38,559 nucleotides of DNA, taken from contig JAGBJE010000276.1 in the NCBI GenBank assembly GCA_017934625.1, forward strand, positions 1-38,559. The letters run 5' to 3'. Positions within the stretch are counted from its first letter, which is position 1; the number at the start of each line of letters is the position of its first letter. This DNA is from Pseudobutyrivibrio sp. (GTDB lineage Bacteria; Bacillota; Clostridia; Lachnospirales; Lachnospiraceae). Made by a program: the position numbers and the translations under genes. Of this stretch, positions 8,327-17,379 are shown piece after piece. Under the pieces are notes generated by a model. The model made no database searches and was not told the DNA's origin. It saw nothing but the letters and a program-made list of their open reading frames with translations.

Positions 8327-9334
8327 CTATTCTGCCGGCACTTCCTCATCTTCTGTATAGCCTTCAGAATAATCTTCTTCTAAATATTCCTGTTCATCAT
8401 CAAAATTAAGTTTTAATTCATTTATTATATCTTCATTTCTAGATATCGCTTTGGACATATCAATATCTACATTTGAAATATGTGGTGTTTCTCCATTCAC
8501 AAGAATTTGTACCTGCTTAATATTGTCAAGCTCTGTAAGGGAATTGACAATAGAATATACTGTTACATTCTCAGTTACTCCTGTGACAACAGTTTCGATA
8601 GCACCATCAAAATTGACAATACATACACCGTTTTCTGAAACTGTAATAGAATTAAGCTTTGTTCCAGTAGGAATGGCTGAAAGTAGCCCATCTGTCTCCG
8701 GTCCCTTAAGAAGCTGATCTATAACAAGCTTCTCCAATGATACATTTCTACTGTAGTACACCTCTCTGGTTTCAGGCACAGTAGATACACCATCTGCACT
8801 GGCAAAATAAAGAGTTAAATCTGTATGTAAAAGTGAATCTGTTTCCTGACCAAAATCTTCGATAAATGTATCTGCAGACATAGCTCCAATAGCCTCTCCA
8901 TTAGAATCGGTAAGTGGAGAATCATTTACAAAAATCGATACTGAATTAACACCCTTTATCTGAACCAATGTCTTAACAATAGCCGCTCTTACAAGAATTT
9001 CCGTATAGGTATCTAAGGACTCATAATCACCTACTAAATAAAGGTCCAGGCTTTTATTGTTTAGTTCCCAATTCTTTACTTCAACACCAGATGGAATTGT
9101 ATTGATAACATCAATATCATCAATATCCTTGGCAAGCTCTGTTAAAGCTTCTGTAATAGCACCATCTGTATCCACACTCTCGAAGTTGTAATCAACAGCA
9201 TTAATACCAGCCTTGTCTGTTCTCACATAATAGATTTTTCCATTGGACAATGTATTAGTTTTTCCACAGCCTGTTACGCCTAGCATCAAAACAAAAATCA
9301 GACAAACAGAAAGCACACGTTTAAATAATCTCAT
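8327..9334 (-). CDS. Lipoprotein with two GerMN domains
   Basis: The 335-residue product begins with a lipoprotein signal peptide (MRLFKRVLSVCLIFVLML, then GVTGC), giving an anchored extracellular protein. Two GerMN-like domains follow (about 30-165 and 170-300), recognised by LTELAKDIDDIDVINTIPSG and QLLKGPETDGLLSAIPTGTK, and an acidic tail ends the protein. GerMN domains occur in spore GerM and in LpqB, the lipoprotein partner of the MtrAB two-component system. Its ATG overlaps the kinase stop by one base (TAATG), so translation is coupled. An accessory role in kinase sensing is inferred from this arrangement. Confidence 0.88.
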   Translation of the reverse strand: MRLFKRVLSVCLIFVLMLGVTGCGKTNTLSNGKIYYVRTDKAGINAVDYNFESVDTDGAITEALTELAKDIDDIDVINTIPSGVEVKNWELNNKSLDLYLVGDYESLDTYTEILVRAAIVKTLVQIKGVNSVSIFVNDSPLTDSNGEAIGAMSADTFIEDFGQETDSLLHTDLTLYFASADGVSTVPETREVYYSRNVSLEKLVIDQLLKGPETDGLLSAIPTGTKLNSITVSENGVCIVNFDGAIETVVTGVTENVTVYSIVNSLTELDNIKQVQILVNGETPHISNVDIDMSKAISRNEDIINELKLNFDDEQEYLEEDYSEGYTEDEEVPAE

Positions 9335-10770
9335 TAGTGCACCTCCTTTTTAATATAATTCAGCGGAACTCTAACATCGAAAGTAGAGCCCTCACCTAAT
9401 TTAGAGCGAACCTTTATTTCACCATTATGCATAGCAATAGAGCTTTTAGTAATAGCAAGGCCCAGTCCTGTTCCACCTATTTCTCTAGAATGAGACTTAT
9501 CCGCACGGTAGAATCTCTCAAAGATGTGATCAACAGAATCCTCTGGAATTCCAAGACCATTATCCTCTACCTTTATATAGAAAAATTGGTGATCTGAGTT
9601 AAGTGAAATATGTACCCAACCACCTTCGTTATTATATTTGATAGCATTTTCCACAAGATTGGTAATCACCAGTGTAAACTTAACCTCATCTATCTCAGCC
9701 ACAACTGGTCTAAATGATTCGTATACTACCTCTATATCAGCCTTTTCAGCTATAGGCTTAAGTCGTTTAAGGATGTGATCAATAAGCTCGTTAATATTTA
9801 CAGCTGTAATATTAAGCATAGCTCCACTTTTATCCATTCTAACAAGGCTAAGTAAATCATTTATAATCTTAGTCTCACGGTCAATCTCATCGCCGATATC
9901 TAGCATAAATTCCTTATACATCTCAATTGGCACATCCTCAGAACCATTAAGAGAATCTGCAAGCACTTTCATTGATGTAAGTGGTGTTTTTAACTCGTGT
10001 GAGACATTGGAAACAAATTCCTGCCTAGACTCATCGATAGAATGAAGCTTGCCAATAACTTCATTGAATTTATTCGCAATGCGCTCTACCTCTACAAAGG
10101 ATTTTTCTTCTGGAAGAAGTGTGTCGTATTCTCTGATAATCGAATCAAGAGAATTAGACATTCTCTTAAGTGGTCTAGAAAAATACAGCTGAGCAAAAAC
10201 AGCTAGCAAAATAGTTAATGACAGAATAATTACTGCTCCAATCAAAATATAGGAACCAAAAACATCCTCATTTTGAGTAAGGTAATCCATAGATTTATTA
10301 ATAACAAGAGCACCTACTATCTCGCCGTCAGAATTAGTTAATGGAACTGACACTATAAGATAGTTAGTAGCCTTATCATAATAATATAAAGATTCCCCCT
10401 GCATAGAATAAATAATGTTTTCCCAAATAACAGTCTTTCCTATATCTGCTGAAAAGGAATCCCTAACAATCTTTAATGCAGAATTGATAATAAGAATACG
10501 TCCATTGTAGCTTTCTGCTACTGACTTAAGCTTAGTATCCAATATCTCATTATCTTCACCTGTAGCATATCCACTTGTAACTATCTGATTGTTATAAGAG
10601 ATAGCCTCTGCCATAAGATTAGTAGCATCTGTGTGTATAGACACTGATTCATAAGCACGCAAAGAAATAGGCACACAAACCAAAAATGGTAAGATGCCTA
10701 AAATGATAATAACTAAAGCTATTTTAAAACCAATACTGCGAAAAAAAACTAAACTAAATCTATTTTTCAT
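9334..10770 (-). CDS. Sensor histidine kinase (HAMP, HisKA, HATPase)
   Basis: The 478-residue kinase has a first membrane helix (about 14-37), an extracellular sensor region of about 130 residues, a second helix (about 172-195), a HAMP linker, a dimerisation domain with the phosphorylated His in SHELKTPLTSMKVL (about residue 257), and an ATPase domain with NLVENAIKYN (N box), VEDNGLGIPEDS (G1) and GGTGLGLAITKS (G2). It belongs to the PhoR/WalK/MtrB class. It starts 11 bases after its response regulator and overlaps the GerMN lipoprotein gene. The catalytic motifs are complete; its signal is unknown. Confidence 0.95.
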   Translation of the reverse strand: MKNRFSLVFFRSIGFKIALVIIILGILPFLVCVPISLRAYESVSIHTDATNLMAEAISYNNQIVTSGYATGEDNEILDTKLKSVAESYNGRILIINSALKIVRDSFSADIGKTVIWENIIYSMQGESLYYYDKATNYLIVSVPLTNSDGEIVGALVINKSMDYLTQNEDVFGSYILIGAVIILSLTILLAVFAQLYFSRPLKRMSNSLDSIIREYDTLLPEEKSFVEVERIANKFNEVIGKLHSIDESRQEFVSNVSHELKTPLTSMKVLADSLNGSEDVPIEMYKEFMLDIGDEIDRETKIINDLLSLVRMDKSGAMLNITAVNINELIDHILKRLKPIAEKADIEVVYESFRPVVAEIDEVKFTLVITNLVENAIKYNNEGGWVHISLNSDHQFFYIKVEDNGLGIPEDSVDHIFERFYRADKSHSREIGGTGLGLAITKSSIAMHNGEIKVRSKLGEGSTFDVRVPLNYIKKEVH

Positions 10771-10781
10771 TTTAACTCACT

Positions 10782-11477
10782 TTACATATAATAATAGCCT
10801 ACGCCCCACTTTGTACGTACGTACTTAGGCTCCTTTGGATTAGGCTCAATCTTCTCTCTAAGACGTCTAACATGAACATCCACAGTTCTTTCATCACCAG
10901 GATAGTCCTCTCCCCAGATTTTATGTAATAAGTCTTCTCTGGAGAATACCTTCTTAGGATTCGTTACAAGTAAAAGTAACATATCGAACTCCTTAGATGT
11001 AAGATTATATTCTTCCCCAAGTATAGTTAATCTGCGATTGCTTTTATCAAGAACTAAATCACCGTTTTCTACAATGTTCTCTTCTTTGTGTTCTGTCATT
11101 ACTGGTTGGCCCAAAGCGGCTCTACGCATAATAGCTTTAATGCGAGCCTTAACCTCAAGTATATTAAATGGCTTAGTAATGTAGTCATCAGCACCATACT
11201 CAAGACCTAATATCTTATCCATGTCATCGCCCTTTGCTGTAAGCATAACGATTGGTACTGTAGAAAATTCTCTAATGCTTTGACACACCTCAAAACCATC
11301 AAGCTTTGGAAGCATTACGTCTAAAAGAATCATATCATAATGATTAGCTGTAGCAAGATCAAGTGCCTCCTGTCCATCATATGCACAGTCTACCTCCATT
11401 CCGTCCTGCTCTAAAGAAAATCTGATTCCCTTGACTATAAGTTTTTCATCGTCTACTACTAATACTTTTTTTGCCAT
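10782..11477 (-). CDS. OmpR-family response regulator of the com operon
   Basis: The 231-residue protein has a receiver domain with acidic residues VVDDEK, phosphoacceptor Asp53 in ILLDVMLPKLDG and conserved ITKPFN, then a winged-helix domain (YNLTSKEFDMLLLL; VDVHVRRLREKIEPNP). It starts 20 bases after comEA and is followed by its kinase. It is the likely output of the kinase/GerMN sensing unit. Whether it controls com genes, cell-wall genes or both cannot be seen. Intact and of usual length. Confidence 0.95.
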   Translation of the reverse strand: MAKKVLVVDDEKLIVKGIRFSLEQDGMEVDCAYDGQEALDLATANHYDMILLDVMLPKLDGFEVCQSIREFSTVPIVMLTAKGDDMDKILGLEYGADDYITKPFNILEVKARIKAIMRRAALGQPVMTEHKEENIVENGDLVLDKSNRRLTILGEEYNLTSKEFDMLLLLVTNPKKVFSREDLLHKIWGEDYPGDERTVDVHVRRLREKIEPNPKEPKYVRTKWGVGYYYM

Positions 11478-11497
11478 TACTTTCCTCTAAATCATTT

Positions 11498-12070
11498 TTA
11501 AATTTTAATAAGTGAATTTATTTGATTGAAAATGCCATCGCCTATTCCAGAAACCTTTTTGATATCTTCTATTGAAGAAAAACTACCATTTGCATCTCTG
11601 TAGGCAATAATTTGATTAGCCTTAGACTCACCAATACCCGGCAAAGTCTTAAGCTCTGTTACGGTGGCTGTGTTAATATTAACCAGTCCATCATCTGCCT
11701 CTTCAGCCTGGGCCTTAGCCTCTAGCCTAGTAGCCTCATCCACAGTGTAGATGTAAAGCTTTTGCCCATCCTCTAAAAGTGCCGCTTGATTAATATCACT
11801 GTCATCTGCAGAATCAAGTAAACCACCTGCAGCTTCTATTGCTGCATAGACTCTAGAGCCTTCGGGAAGCTGGTAAACATCAGGTTTATTAACCGCTCCA
11901 GCTACTTGAACATAGATTGTCTTAGGAATCAAATCCTCCACAACCTGCTGGTTGGCTTCCTGTTTATTGTCCGCCTCTTCTACTAGCTCTGTTGATTGAA
12001 AATATGATGCTTTGCTGCAACCACTAAACAAAAAAATGCTACAACAAGCAAATAAAATTAGTCTTTTCAT
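11498..12070 (-). CDS. comEA: ComEA, DNA receptor with SLBB and helix-hairpin-helix domains
   Basis: The 190-residue protein starts with a lipoprotein signal peptide (MKRLILFACCSIFLFSGC), a low-complexity linker, an SLBB domain (about 50-110: VQVAGAVNKPDVYQLPEGS, LEDGQKLYIY) and a C-terminal double helix-hairpin-helix DNA-binding module (about 128-190: VNINTATVTELKTLPGIGES, IKKVSGIGDG). ComEA binds double-stranded DNA outside the membrane and passes it to ComEC. Many ComEA proteins use a membrane helix; here lipid anchoring is predicted. It is the first gene of the operon, and its ribosome binding site AGGAG lies inside a perfect 9-bp hairpin that touches the start codon. Confidence 0.95.
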   Translation of the reverse strand: MKRLILFACCSIFLFSGCSKASYFQSTELVEEADNKQEANQQVVEDLIPKTIYVQVAGAVNKPDVYQLPEGSRVYAAIEAAGGLLDSADDSDINQAALLEDGQKLYIYTVDEATRLEAKAQAEEADDGLVNINTATVTELKTLPGIGESKANQIIAYRDANGSFSSIEDIKKVSGIGDGIFNQINSLIKI

Positions 12071-12098
12071 TAATCTCCTTTCATTACATAGGAGATTA
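12071..12098 (-). promoter_or_regulatory. Hairpin sequestering the comEA ribosome binding site
   Basis: In the minus-strand leader, TAATCTCCT (12098-12090) and AGGAGATTA (12079-12071) pair perfectly over 9 bp with a 10-base loop. The 3' arm contains the AGGAG ribosome binding site and ends directly at the comEA ATG (12070), so the folded leader should hide the translation start. This suggests conditional translation of the com operon. Confidence 0.65.
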
Positions 12099-12114
12099 CA
12101 ATATCGTCTTGCTT

Positions 12115-12143
12115 ATTGTAGCGAATTTTTCCATATATTACAA
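12115..12143 (-). promoter_or_regulatory. Promoter of the comEA operon
   Basis: On the minus strand TTGTAA (12143-12138) and TACAAT (12120-12115) are separated by exactly 17 bases. It begins 5 bases after the argD stop codon, and the predicted start near 12108 would give a short leader that includes the start-site hairpin. No strong terminator for argD is seen, so readthrough from the arg operon is also possible. Confidence 0.6.
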
Positions 12144-12148
12144 GAGTT

Positions 12149-13348
12149 TTACAAAAATGTGTCAAGTACTTTTTCTATTTTTTTCTTAAACTCGTCTACA
12201 TCCTGCTCTGTAATAACAAGCGGTGGCAAAAGTCTAAGAACATCTGAGCCCGCCGAAAGCACAATAAGATGCTCGTCTAACAGAGCCTTTGTCACTACCT
12301 CTTTAACAGGAATTGTAAGAACCAAGCCCTGCATAAGACCAAGACCTCTTCTGCCTGTGACGAAATCATACTTAGCCACAATAGCATCAAGAACCTGCTC
12401 AAAGTACGCAGCCACCTTATTTACATGGTCAATAAGCTTGTAATCCTCAAACATATCAAACACCTGAGAAACTGCTGCTGTACAAAGGGGATTACCACCA
12501 TAAGTGGTACCATGGTCTCCAGGTACCAAAGAGTTTTCTGCCACATCCTTTGTAACAGCAAATGCTCCTACTGGAACCCCATTTCCTAAAGCCTTTGCTG
12601 TTGTAAGAATATCTGGCTTAATGCCATACTGCTGATATGCATACATGCTTCCAGTACGTCCCATTCCGCACTGAACCTCGTCAAGAATCAGAAGGATTTC
12701 TTCTTCATCACATAGATTTCTAACCTTTGTAATGAATTCCTTATCAGCAGGATATAAACCACCTTCACCCTGTACTGTCTCCATGATGATTGCACAGGTC
12801 TTATCAGTGAGATTAGCCAGCACGCTTCCAAAATCATTAAAAGTGGCAAACTTCACACCAGACATAAGTGGATAGAAAGGCTCTCTATAATGGTCGGTGC
12901 CTGTAACAGAAAGGGAACCAACAGTACGTCCATGGAAGGAATTTTCCATGGCAATAATCTCATAATCCCCTGCTCCACTTTTATTATATGCATATTTCTT
13001 GGCTGTCTTAAGAGCTCCCTCTATGGCCTCAGCTCCAGAATTTGTAAAGAAAACCTTGTCCATACCAGAAGCCCTACAGAGCTTTTCTGCAGCCTCAATC
13101 ATAGGCTGATGATAATAAAGATTTGATGTATGAGTAATTCTTTTTATCTGGGATATTAGAGCATTCTCATAATCTTCATTTCCATATCCAAATGCCATTA
13201 CACCTATTCCAGAGGCGAAATCTAAATATTCTTCATCCACTTCATCATATAGATGCACCCCTTTACCATAATCAAATACTACAGGAAATCTATTGTACAC
13301 ATGAAAAAGATTTTCCTCGGCTTTTTCAATAATCTGTTTTTTATTCAT
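12149..13348 (-). CDS. argD: Acetylornithine aminotransferase
   Basis: The 399-residue class III, PLP-dependent aminotransferase converts N-acetylglutamate semialdehyde to N-acetylornithine. Visible signatures are [20 protein letters not shown], the SFHGRT motif, the cofactor-binding [14 protein letters not shown] and the PLP-lysine region [16 protein letters not shown]. Its start overlaps the argB stop by 8 bases, with GAGGT as ribosome binding site, showing translational coupling at the end of the argC-GNAT-argJ-argB-argD operon. Ornithine aminotransferases are similar, but the operon makes ArgD the clear choice. Confidence 0.96.
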   Translation of the reverse strand: MNKKQIIEKAEENLFHVYNRFPVVFDYGKGVHLYDEVDEEYLDFASGIGVMAFGYGNEDYENALISQIKRITHTSNLYYHQPMIEAAEKLCRASGMDKVFFTNSGAEAIEGALKTAKKYAYNKSGAGDYEIIAMENSFHGRTVGSLSVTGTDHYREPFYPLMSGVKFATFNDFGSVLANLTDKTCAIIMETVQGEGGLYPADKEFITKVRNLCDEEEILLILDEVQCGMGRTGSMYAYQQYGIKPDILTTAKALGNGVPVGAFAVTKDVAENSLVPGDHGTTYGGNPLCTAAVSQVFDMFEDYKLIDHVNKVAAYFEQVLDAIVAKYDFVTGRRGLGLMQGLVLTIPVKEVVTKALLDEHLIVLSAGSDVLRLLPPLVITEQDVDEFKKKIEKVLDTFL

Positions 13349-14249
13349 TGTAATACCTCGTATCCTTGTCTCCTATAATGGCTGTTCCAATTCCTTTGTT
13401 TGTAAAGATTTCAAGAAGTAAACAATGTGCAATTCTGCCATCCAAAATATGCACTCTAGAAACCCCTTCCTCAATCGCTTCGATACAATTATTAAGCTTT
13501 GGAAGCATACCACCACCTATAAATCCGTCTCCAATAAGCTTCTTTGCCTCTTCTACAGATAGCTCAGAAATAAGTGTATCTGGATCATCCTTATCCTTGT
13601 AAACACCTTCGATATCAGTTAAAAATGCCAGCTTTTCTGCACTAACCGCCTTTGCGATAGCACATGCTGCATCATCAGCATTGATGTTGTAAGTCACAAA
13701 ATTCTCATCCATTCCAATAGGACATACAATTGGCAAGAAATCCTTCTCCAACAAATCCATAAGAATCTTTGGATTAACATCTGTAATCTCACCCACAAAG
13801 CCAATATCCTTGCCATCAGAAAGCTTCTTTTCTACCTTTAAAAGACCACCGTCCTTACCAGAGATTCCAATTGCATTAACTCCTAAGGATTGAACATTCT
13901 GTACCAGCGATTTATTTACCTTGTTAAGAACCATCTCGGCAATTTCCATTGTAGGTTCGTCTGTCTTTCTAAGGCCGTTAACAAACTCAGGCGTCATGCC
14001 AGTCTTCTCTACCCACTTAGAGATTTCTTTGCCACCGCCGTGGACGATGATTGGCTTAAATCCTACCAGCTTTAACAGTGTCACATCCTGAATAACCTGC
14101 TTTTTAAGCTCCTCGTCAATCATGGCACTTCCGCCATATTTTACAACTATAATCTTGCGATTAAATCTTTGAATATATGGCAATGCCTCAATTAAAACCT
14201 CTGCCTTATCCATTGCCTTGTCCATTACCTTTTGCATACTTACATCCAT
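13341..14249 (-). CDS. argB: Acetylglutamate kinase
   Basis: ArgB phosphorylates N-acetylglutamate, the second step of arginine synthesis. The amino-acid-kinase fold is evident from [52 protein letters not shown] and [11 protein letters not shown] longer frame opens at 14261, but GGAGG lies five bases before the ATG at 14249, which is chosen here (302 residues). The gene follows argJ by 13 bases and overlaps argD. Feedback inhibition by arginine is common in ArgB proteins with an extended N-terminal helix; the [20 protein letters not shown] segment suits such a helix, but this is inference. Confidence 0.95.
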   Translation of the reverse strand: MDVSMQKVMDKAMDKAEVLIEALPYIQRFNRKIIVVKYGGSAMIDEELKKQVIQDVTLLKLVGFKPIIVHGGGKEISKWVEKTGMTPEFVNGLRKTDEPTMEIAEMVLNKVNKSLVQNVQSLGVNAIGISGKDGGLLKVEKKLSDGKDIGFVGEITDVNPKILMDLLEKDFLPIVCPIGMDENFVTYNINADDAACAIAKAVSAEKLAFLTDIEGVYKDKDDPDTLISELSVEEAKKLIGDGFIGGGMLPKLNNCIEAIEEGVSRVHILDGRIAHCLLLEIFTNKGIGTAIIGDKDTRYYNE

Positions 14250-14262
14250 AACATCCTCCATA

Positions 14263-15486
14263 TTAGCTGCGGTAATCAGCGTTAATCTTTACATAATCAT
14301 AGGTCAGGTCACAGCCCCATGCTGTAGCTTCGGCATTCCCTTCATGCATATCCACATACACGGTAACTGAATCAGCCTTCATAATCTTAAGTGCTTCATC
14401 CTCATCAAACACAATCGGTGTTCCCTTATCAAAAACCTTAAGTGTTCCATTCACACTTTTAAAATAAAGCTCTACATCATTTTGGTCAAAATCTGCTCCT
14501 GAATATCCCATAGCACATAGGAATCTTCCGAAGTTAGCATCACAACCAAATATTGCAGCCTTTGATAAATTGGAGCTTACAATCGCACGTGATAAAGTCT
14601 TTGCATCTTCTTTTGATTTAGCATTAACAACTGTTGCTTCAAACAGCTTGCTGGCTCCTTCACCATCTGCTGCCATCTTTTTAGCAAGGGCCTCACATAC
14701 ATAGGCTAATGCTGCTTTAAATGTATTATAATCTTCTCCCTTTTCAGTAATCTTTGGATTTTCTGCAAGTCCATTGGCCATGCATATAAGCGTGTCATTT
14801 GTAGAAGTATCCCCATCTACTGTAATCATATTGAAGGTATCAGCAACCACATCGCTAACTGCTTCCTGTAAAAGAGACTTTTCAATCGCTAAATCAGTTC
14901 CAAGGAAAGCAAGCATTGTGCACATATTAGGATGAATCATTCCTGACCCTTTACTCATTCCACCTAGCACAACCTTTTTTCCAGAGATTTCAAATTCCAC
15001 TGCAATCTCTTTATTTACTGTATCTGTTGTCATTATAGCTTTAGATGCATCAGTTCCAGCTTCTATGCTTTCATCAAGCTTTGCTGCCATCATATTTACA
15101 CCATTTACAAGCTTATCCACTGGAAGCTGCATACCAATAACACCTGTCGATGCAACAGCAACTCCCTTGAAAGGCACATTAAGCTTTGCCTCTACAGCCT
15201 TAGCTGTGGCCTCGCAAGCATCAAAGCCCTCCTTACCTGTACATGCATTGGCAATTCCTGAATTAATAACAACCGCCTGCAATGGCTCTTCTGATTTTAC
15301 AATCTCCATATCCCACTGGACACAAGCTGCCTTTACCACATTAGATGTAAAAGTACCAGCACTTACGCATGGTTTCTTAGAATAGACAAGTGCCATATCT
15401 GTTCTACCCTGATATTTAATACCGGCTGCAGCACTGGCTGCCATAAATCCCTTTGCCGCAGTAATTCCTCCACTAATCTCCTTCAT
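14263..15486 (-). CDS. argJ: Glutamate N-acetyltransferase / ornithine acetyltransferase
   Basis: The 407-residue ArgJ recycles the acetyl group from acetylornithine to glutamate and in bifunctional forms also acetylates glutamate from acetyl-CoA. It is made as a precursor that cleaves itself before a Thr; here the site is in [20 protein letters not shown] (Cys-Thr rather than the more familiar Ala-Thr). Other signatures are [15 protein letters not shown] near residue 72, [10 protein letters not shown] and the C-terminal [18 protein letters not shown]. Ribosome binding site GGAGC precedes the ATG. It lies between a GNAT gene and argB. Confidence 0.96.
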   Translation of the reverse strand: MKEISGGITAAKGFMAASAAAGIKYQGRTDMALVYSKKPCVSAGTFTSNVVKAACVQWDMEIVKSEEPLQAVVINSGIANACTGKEGFDACEATAKAVEAKLNVPFKGVAVASTGVIGMQLPVDKLVNGVNMMAAKLDESIEAGTDASKAIMTTDTVNKEIAVEFEISGKKVVLGGMSKGSGMIHPNMCTMLAFLGTDLAIEKSLLQEAVSDVVADTFNMITVDGDTSTNDTLICMANGLAENPKITEKGEDYNTFKAALAYVCEALAKKMAADGEGASKLFEATVVNAKSKEDAKTLSRAIVSSNLSKAAIFGCDANFGRFLCAMGYSGADFDQNDVELYFKSVNGTLKVFDKGTPIVFDEDEALKIMKADSVTVYVDMHEGNAEATAWGCDLTYDYVKINADYRS

Positions 15487-15495
15487 AGTTCGCTC

Positions 15496-15996
15496 CTATT
15501 TATTGAATGCAATAATATTTTCATCATTTAAAACAAAATCATATACATTTAAATCAGTACGTGGCTTCCACTGTTCTGATTTCCAAAAGCTATTTCCAAG
15601 CTCATTTTCTGTAAAAGCTACCAGCTGTATTTTAGTGATGCCCTCGTTCTTAAGCTTTACCATAGCCTCTAATGCCATGGCTCTCCCGATACCCTTTTTA
15701 CGATAGTCCTCATGAACACATACATGATAAAAGCAGGCGTGTCGACCATCGTGGCCAACTAATATAGTGCCTACAATCTTACCATCGGCTACAGCCACCA
15801 CTGAAAGCCCGGGATTTCTGTCAAGCATTCGACTAACGCCTTCCTTGGAATCATCTATGCTTCGCATTGCAAATCCATGAATGGTAGTCCAAAGCTTGTA
15901 AACCTCATCATAATCTTCCTTTTCCATAGTTCTAATGCTGTAGTCCATATTAACTCCTATATTAAGTGAAATCTGAAAGGTATCTGTAGTAATCAT
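15496..15996 (-). CDS. GNAT-family N-acetyltransferase within the arg operon
   Basis: This 166-residue (or 150-residue) protein has a GNAT fold: SIRTMEKEDYDEVYKLW at the start, VVAVADGKIVGTILVG and the acetyl-CoA motif VHEDYRKKGIGRAM. Two in-frame starts each have a good ribosome binding site: ATG 15996 after AAGGAGGG, and ATG 15948 after AGGAG with a 6-base spacer. The domain itself starts at the second. Its place between argC and argJ suggests a link to arginine synthesis, perhaps glutamate acetylation, but the fold is too general to fix the substrate. Confidence 0.85.
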   Translation of the reverse strand: MITTDTFQISLNIGVNMDYSIRTMEKEDYDEVYKLWTTIHGFAMRSIDDSKEGVSRMLDRNPGLSVVAVADGKIVGTILVGHDGRHACFYHVCVHEDYRKKGIGRAMALEAMVKLKNEGITKIQLVAFTENELGNSFWKSEQWKPRTDLNVYDFVLNDENIIAFNK

Positions 15997-16047
15997 AGGT
16001 CCCTCCTTATATTACTATTCGTAAAGGCGCACATTTATAATTGCATA

Positions 16048-17106
16048 TTAAGGAAACATTGGTGCAAAATCCAGTCCCGTTTTCTCATCTAAACCAAATA
16101 AAATGTTCATATTCTGAACAGCTTGTCCTGCCGCTCCCTTAACAAGATTATCAAGAGCCCCCATCATAACGATTCGGCCAGTACGCTCATCAATCTTGCA
16201 GCTAACATCAACAAAATTGCTTCCCTCAACCCACTTAGTTTCAGGGCACTCGCCATATTCTAAAACTCTAACAAAGAACTCATCATCATACATATCGTGA
16301 TATGCCTTCATTACCTCTTCCTTTGTTGGAAGCTTGCCAGCTGTCTTATTAAGTGTGGCATATTCAGTAACAAGAATTCCTCTATTCATAGGAACCAAAT
16401 GTGGTGTGAAATTAATCAAAATCTCTTTACCACAGGCATATCCTAATTGCTCTTCAATCTCTGGTGTATGTCTGTGACTGGTAACTCCATATGCTTTGAT
16501 ACTCTCATTTACCTCACAGTATAGATTAGGAAGCTTCGCCCCTCTTCCTGCACCGCTTGTACCAGATTTAGCATCAATAATAAGAGTTGATGGGTCGATA
16601 AGGCCAGCCTTAACTAAAGGATACGCTGTAAGGATTGAGCATGTGGTGTAGCAACCAGGATTGGCAATAAGTCTTGCGCCCTTTTCTTTGTCCCTATTTA
16701 TTTCACATAGACCGTATACAGCCTCTTCAATAAACTGCGGACTCATGTGCTTGATGCCGTACCATTTTTCATATATAGAAACGTCCTTAATACGATAATC
16801 TGCCGACAAATCGATTACCTTACAGTTACTTAGAATCTCTTCTGTAAGAACCCCTGCTAAAAATCCCTGTGGAGTAGCTGTAAATATAACATCCACCTGC
16901 TTTGAAAGCTCTAATATATTATCATCCAGGCATTTGCTATCTACTAAAGTAAACATGTTCTTATATATAGAAGCAAATCGTTCATCCACATAAGATTTAG
17001 ATCCGTACCATACAATTTCTGCCTCAGGATGCCCGTAAAGAATTCTAACGATTTCCGCGCCTGCATAACCAGTGGCTCCAATAATTCCTACCTTTATCAT
17101 ACCCAT
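16048..17106 (-). CDS. argC: N-acetyl-gamma-glutamyl-phosphate reductase
   Basis: ArgC reduces N-acetylglutamyl phosphate with NADPH. The NAD(P)-binding start VGIIGATGYAGAEIVRIL, the catalytic Cys in ANPGCYTTCSILTAYPL, SGTSGAGRGAKL and SHRHTPEIEEQLG are all present and the length (352) is normal. Three Met codons cluster at the start; AGGAGG lies five bases from the second (17106), which is chosen. It is the first gene of the operon, with a promoter at 17135-17163 and ARG-box-like sites upstream. Confidence 0.95.
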   Translation of the reverse strand: MGMIKVGIIGATGYAGAEIVRILYGHPEAEIVWYGSKSYVDERFASIYKNMFTLVDSKCLDDNILELSKQVDVIFTATPQGFLAGVLTEEILSNCKVIDLSADYRIKDVSIYEKWYGIKHMSPQFIEEAVYGLCEINRDKEKGARLIANPGCYTTCSILTAYPLVKAGLIDPSTLIIDAKSGTSGAGRGAKLPNLYCEVNESIKAYGVTSHRHTPEIEEQLGYACGKEILINFTPHLVPMNRGILVTEYATLNKTAGKLPTKEEVMKAYHDMYDDEFFVRVLEYGECPETKWVEGSNFVDVSCKIDERTGRIVMMGALDNLVKGAAGQAVQNMNILFGLDEKTGLDFAPMFP

Positions 17107-17134
17107 CATGTCCTCCTATTAAACGTCTGAGTAA

Positions 17135-17163
17135 ATTGTAGTACAATACTTTTATGAAGTAAA
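17135..17163 (-). promoter_or_regulatory. Promoter of the argC operon
   Basis: On the minus strand TTTACT (17163-17158) and TACAAT (17140-17135) are 17 bases apart, giving a start near 17128, about 20 bases before the argC ATG. The -10 box matches 5 of 6 and the -35 box 4 of 6 consensus positions. Confidence 0.6.
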
Positions 17164-17193
17164 GTGCTACAGTAAATTTTTATCGATTAATTA

Positions 17194-17280
17194 TGCATAA
17201 ATATACACTGTAATTCCTATATTTTCAACATCATTTTTCACAAAATTCATTTTTATGCGCTGTATATGCATATATTTACA
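17194..17280. promoter_or_regulatory. ARG-box-like operators between divergent argC and argG
   Basis: The stretch 17194-17207 (TGCATAAATATACA) fits the palindromic ArgR pattern TGNATWWWWATNCA at every position. A second site, 17267-17280 (TGCATATATTTACA), has one mismatch and overlaps TTTACA, a plausible -35 box for argG. A weaker match lies at 17246-17259 on the opposite strand. ArgR hexamers bind such pairs to repress arginine synthesis. The sites are read by eye from the known consensus; no argR gene is in the window. Confidence 0.6.
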
Positions 17281-17379
17281 CTTGTATTTTTAACTTTAAT
17301 GTAGTAAAGTATGAATCAACAAAGCCAATTGGCTTACAGGGAGATTTTTAATACACTATAGATTAAGGAGAATTTAAAC

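Noticed and set aside
15065-15385. 106-codon plus-strand open frame inside argJ
   Set aside because: It lies wholly antisense to a conserved gene and its translation shows no domain; a shadow of argJ codon use.
17322-17335. 14-bp perfect palindrome AAGCCAATTGGCTT in the argG leader
   Set aside because: It has no loop and no T run, and does not resemble the ARG-box; no function can be supported.
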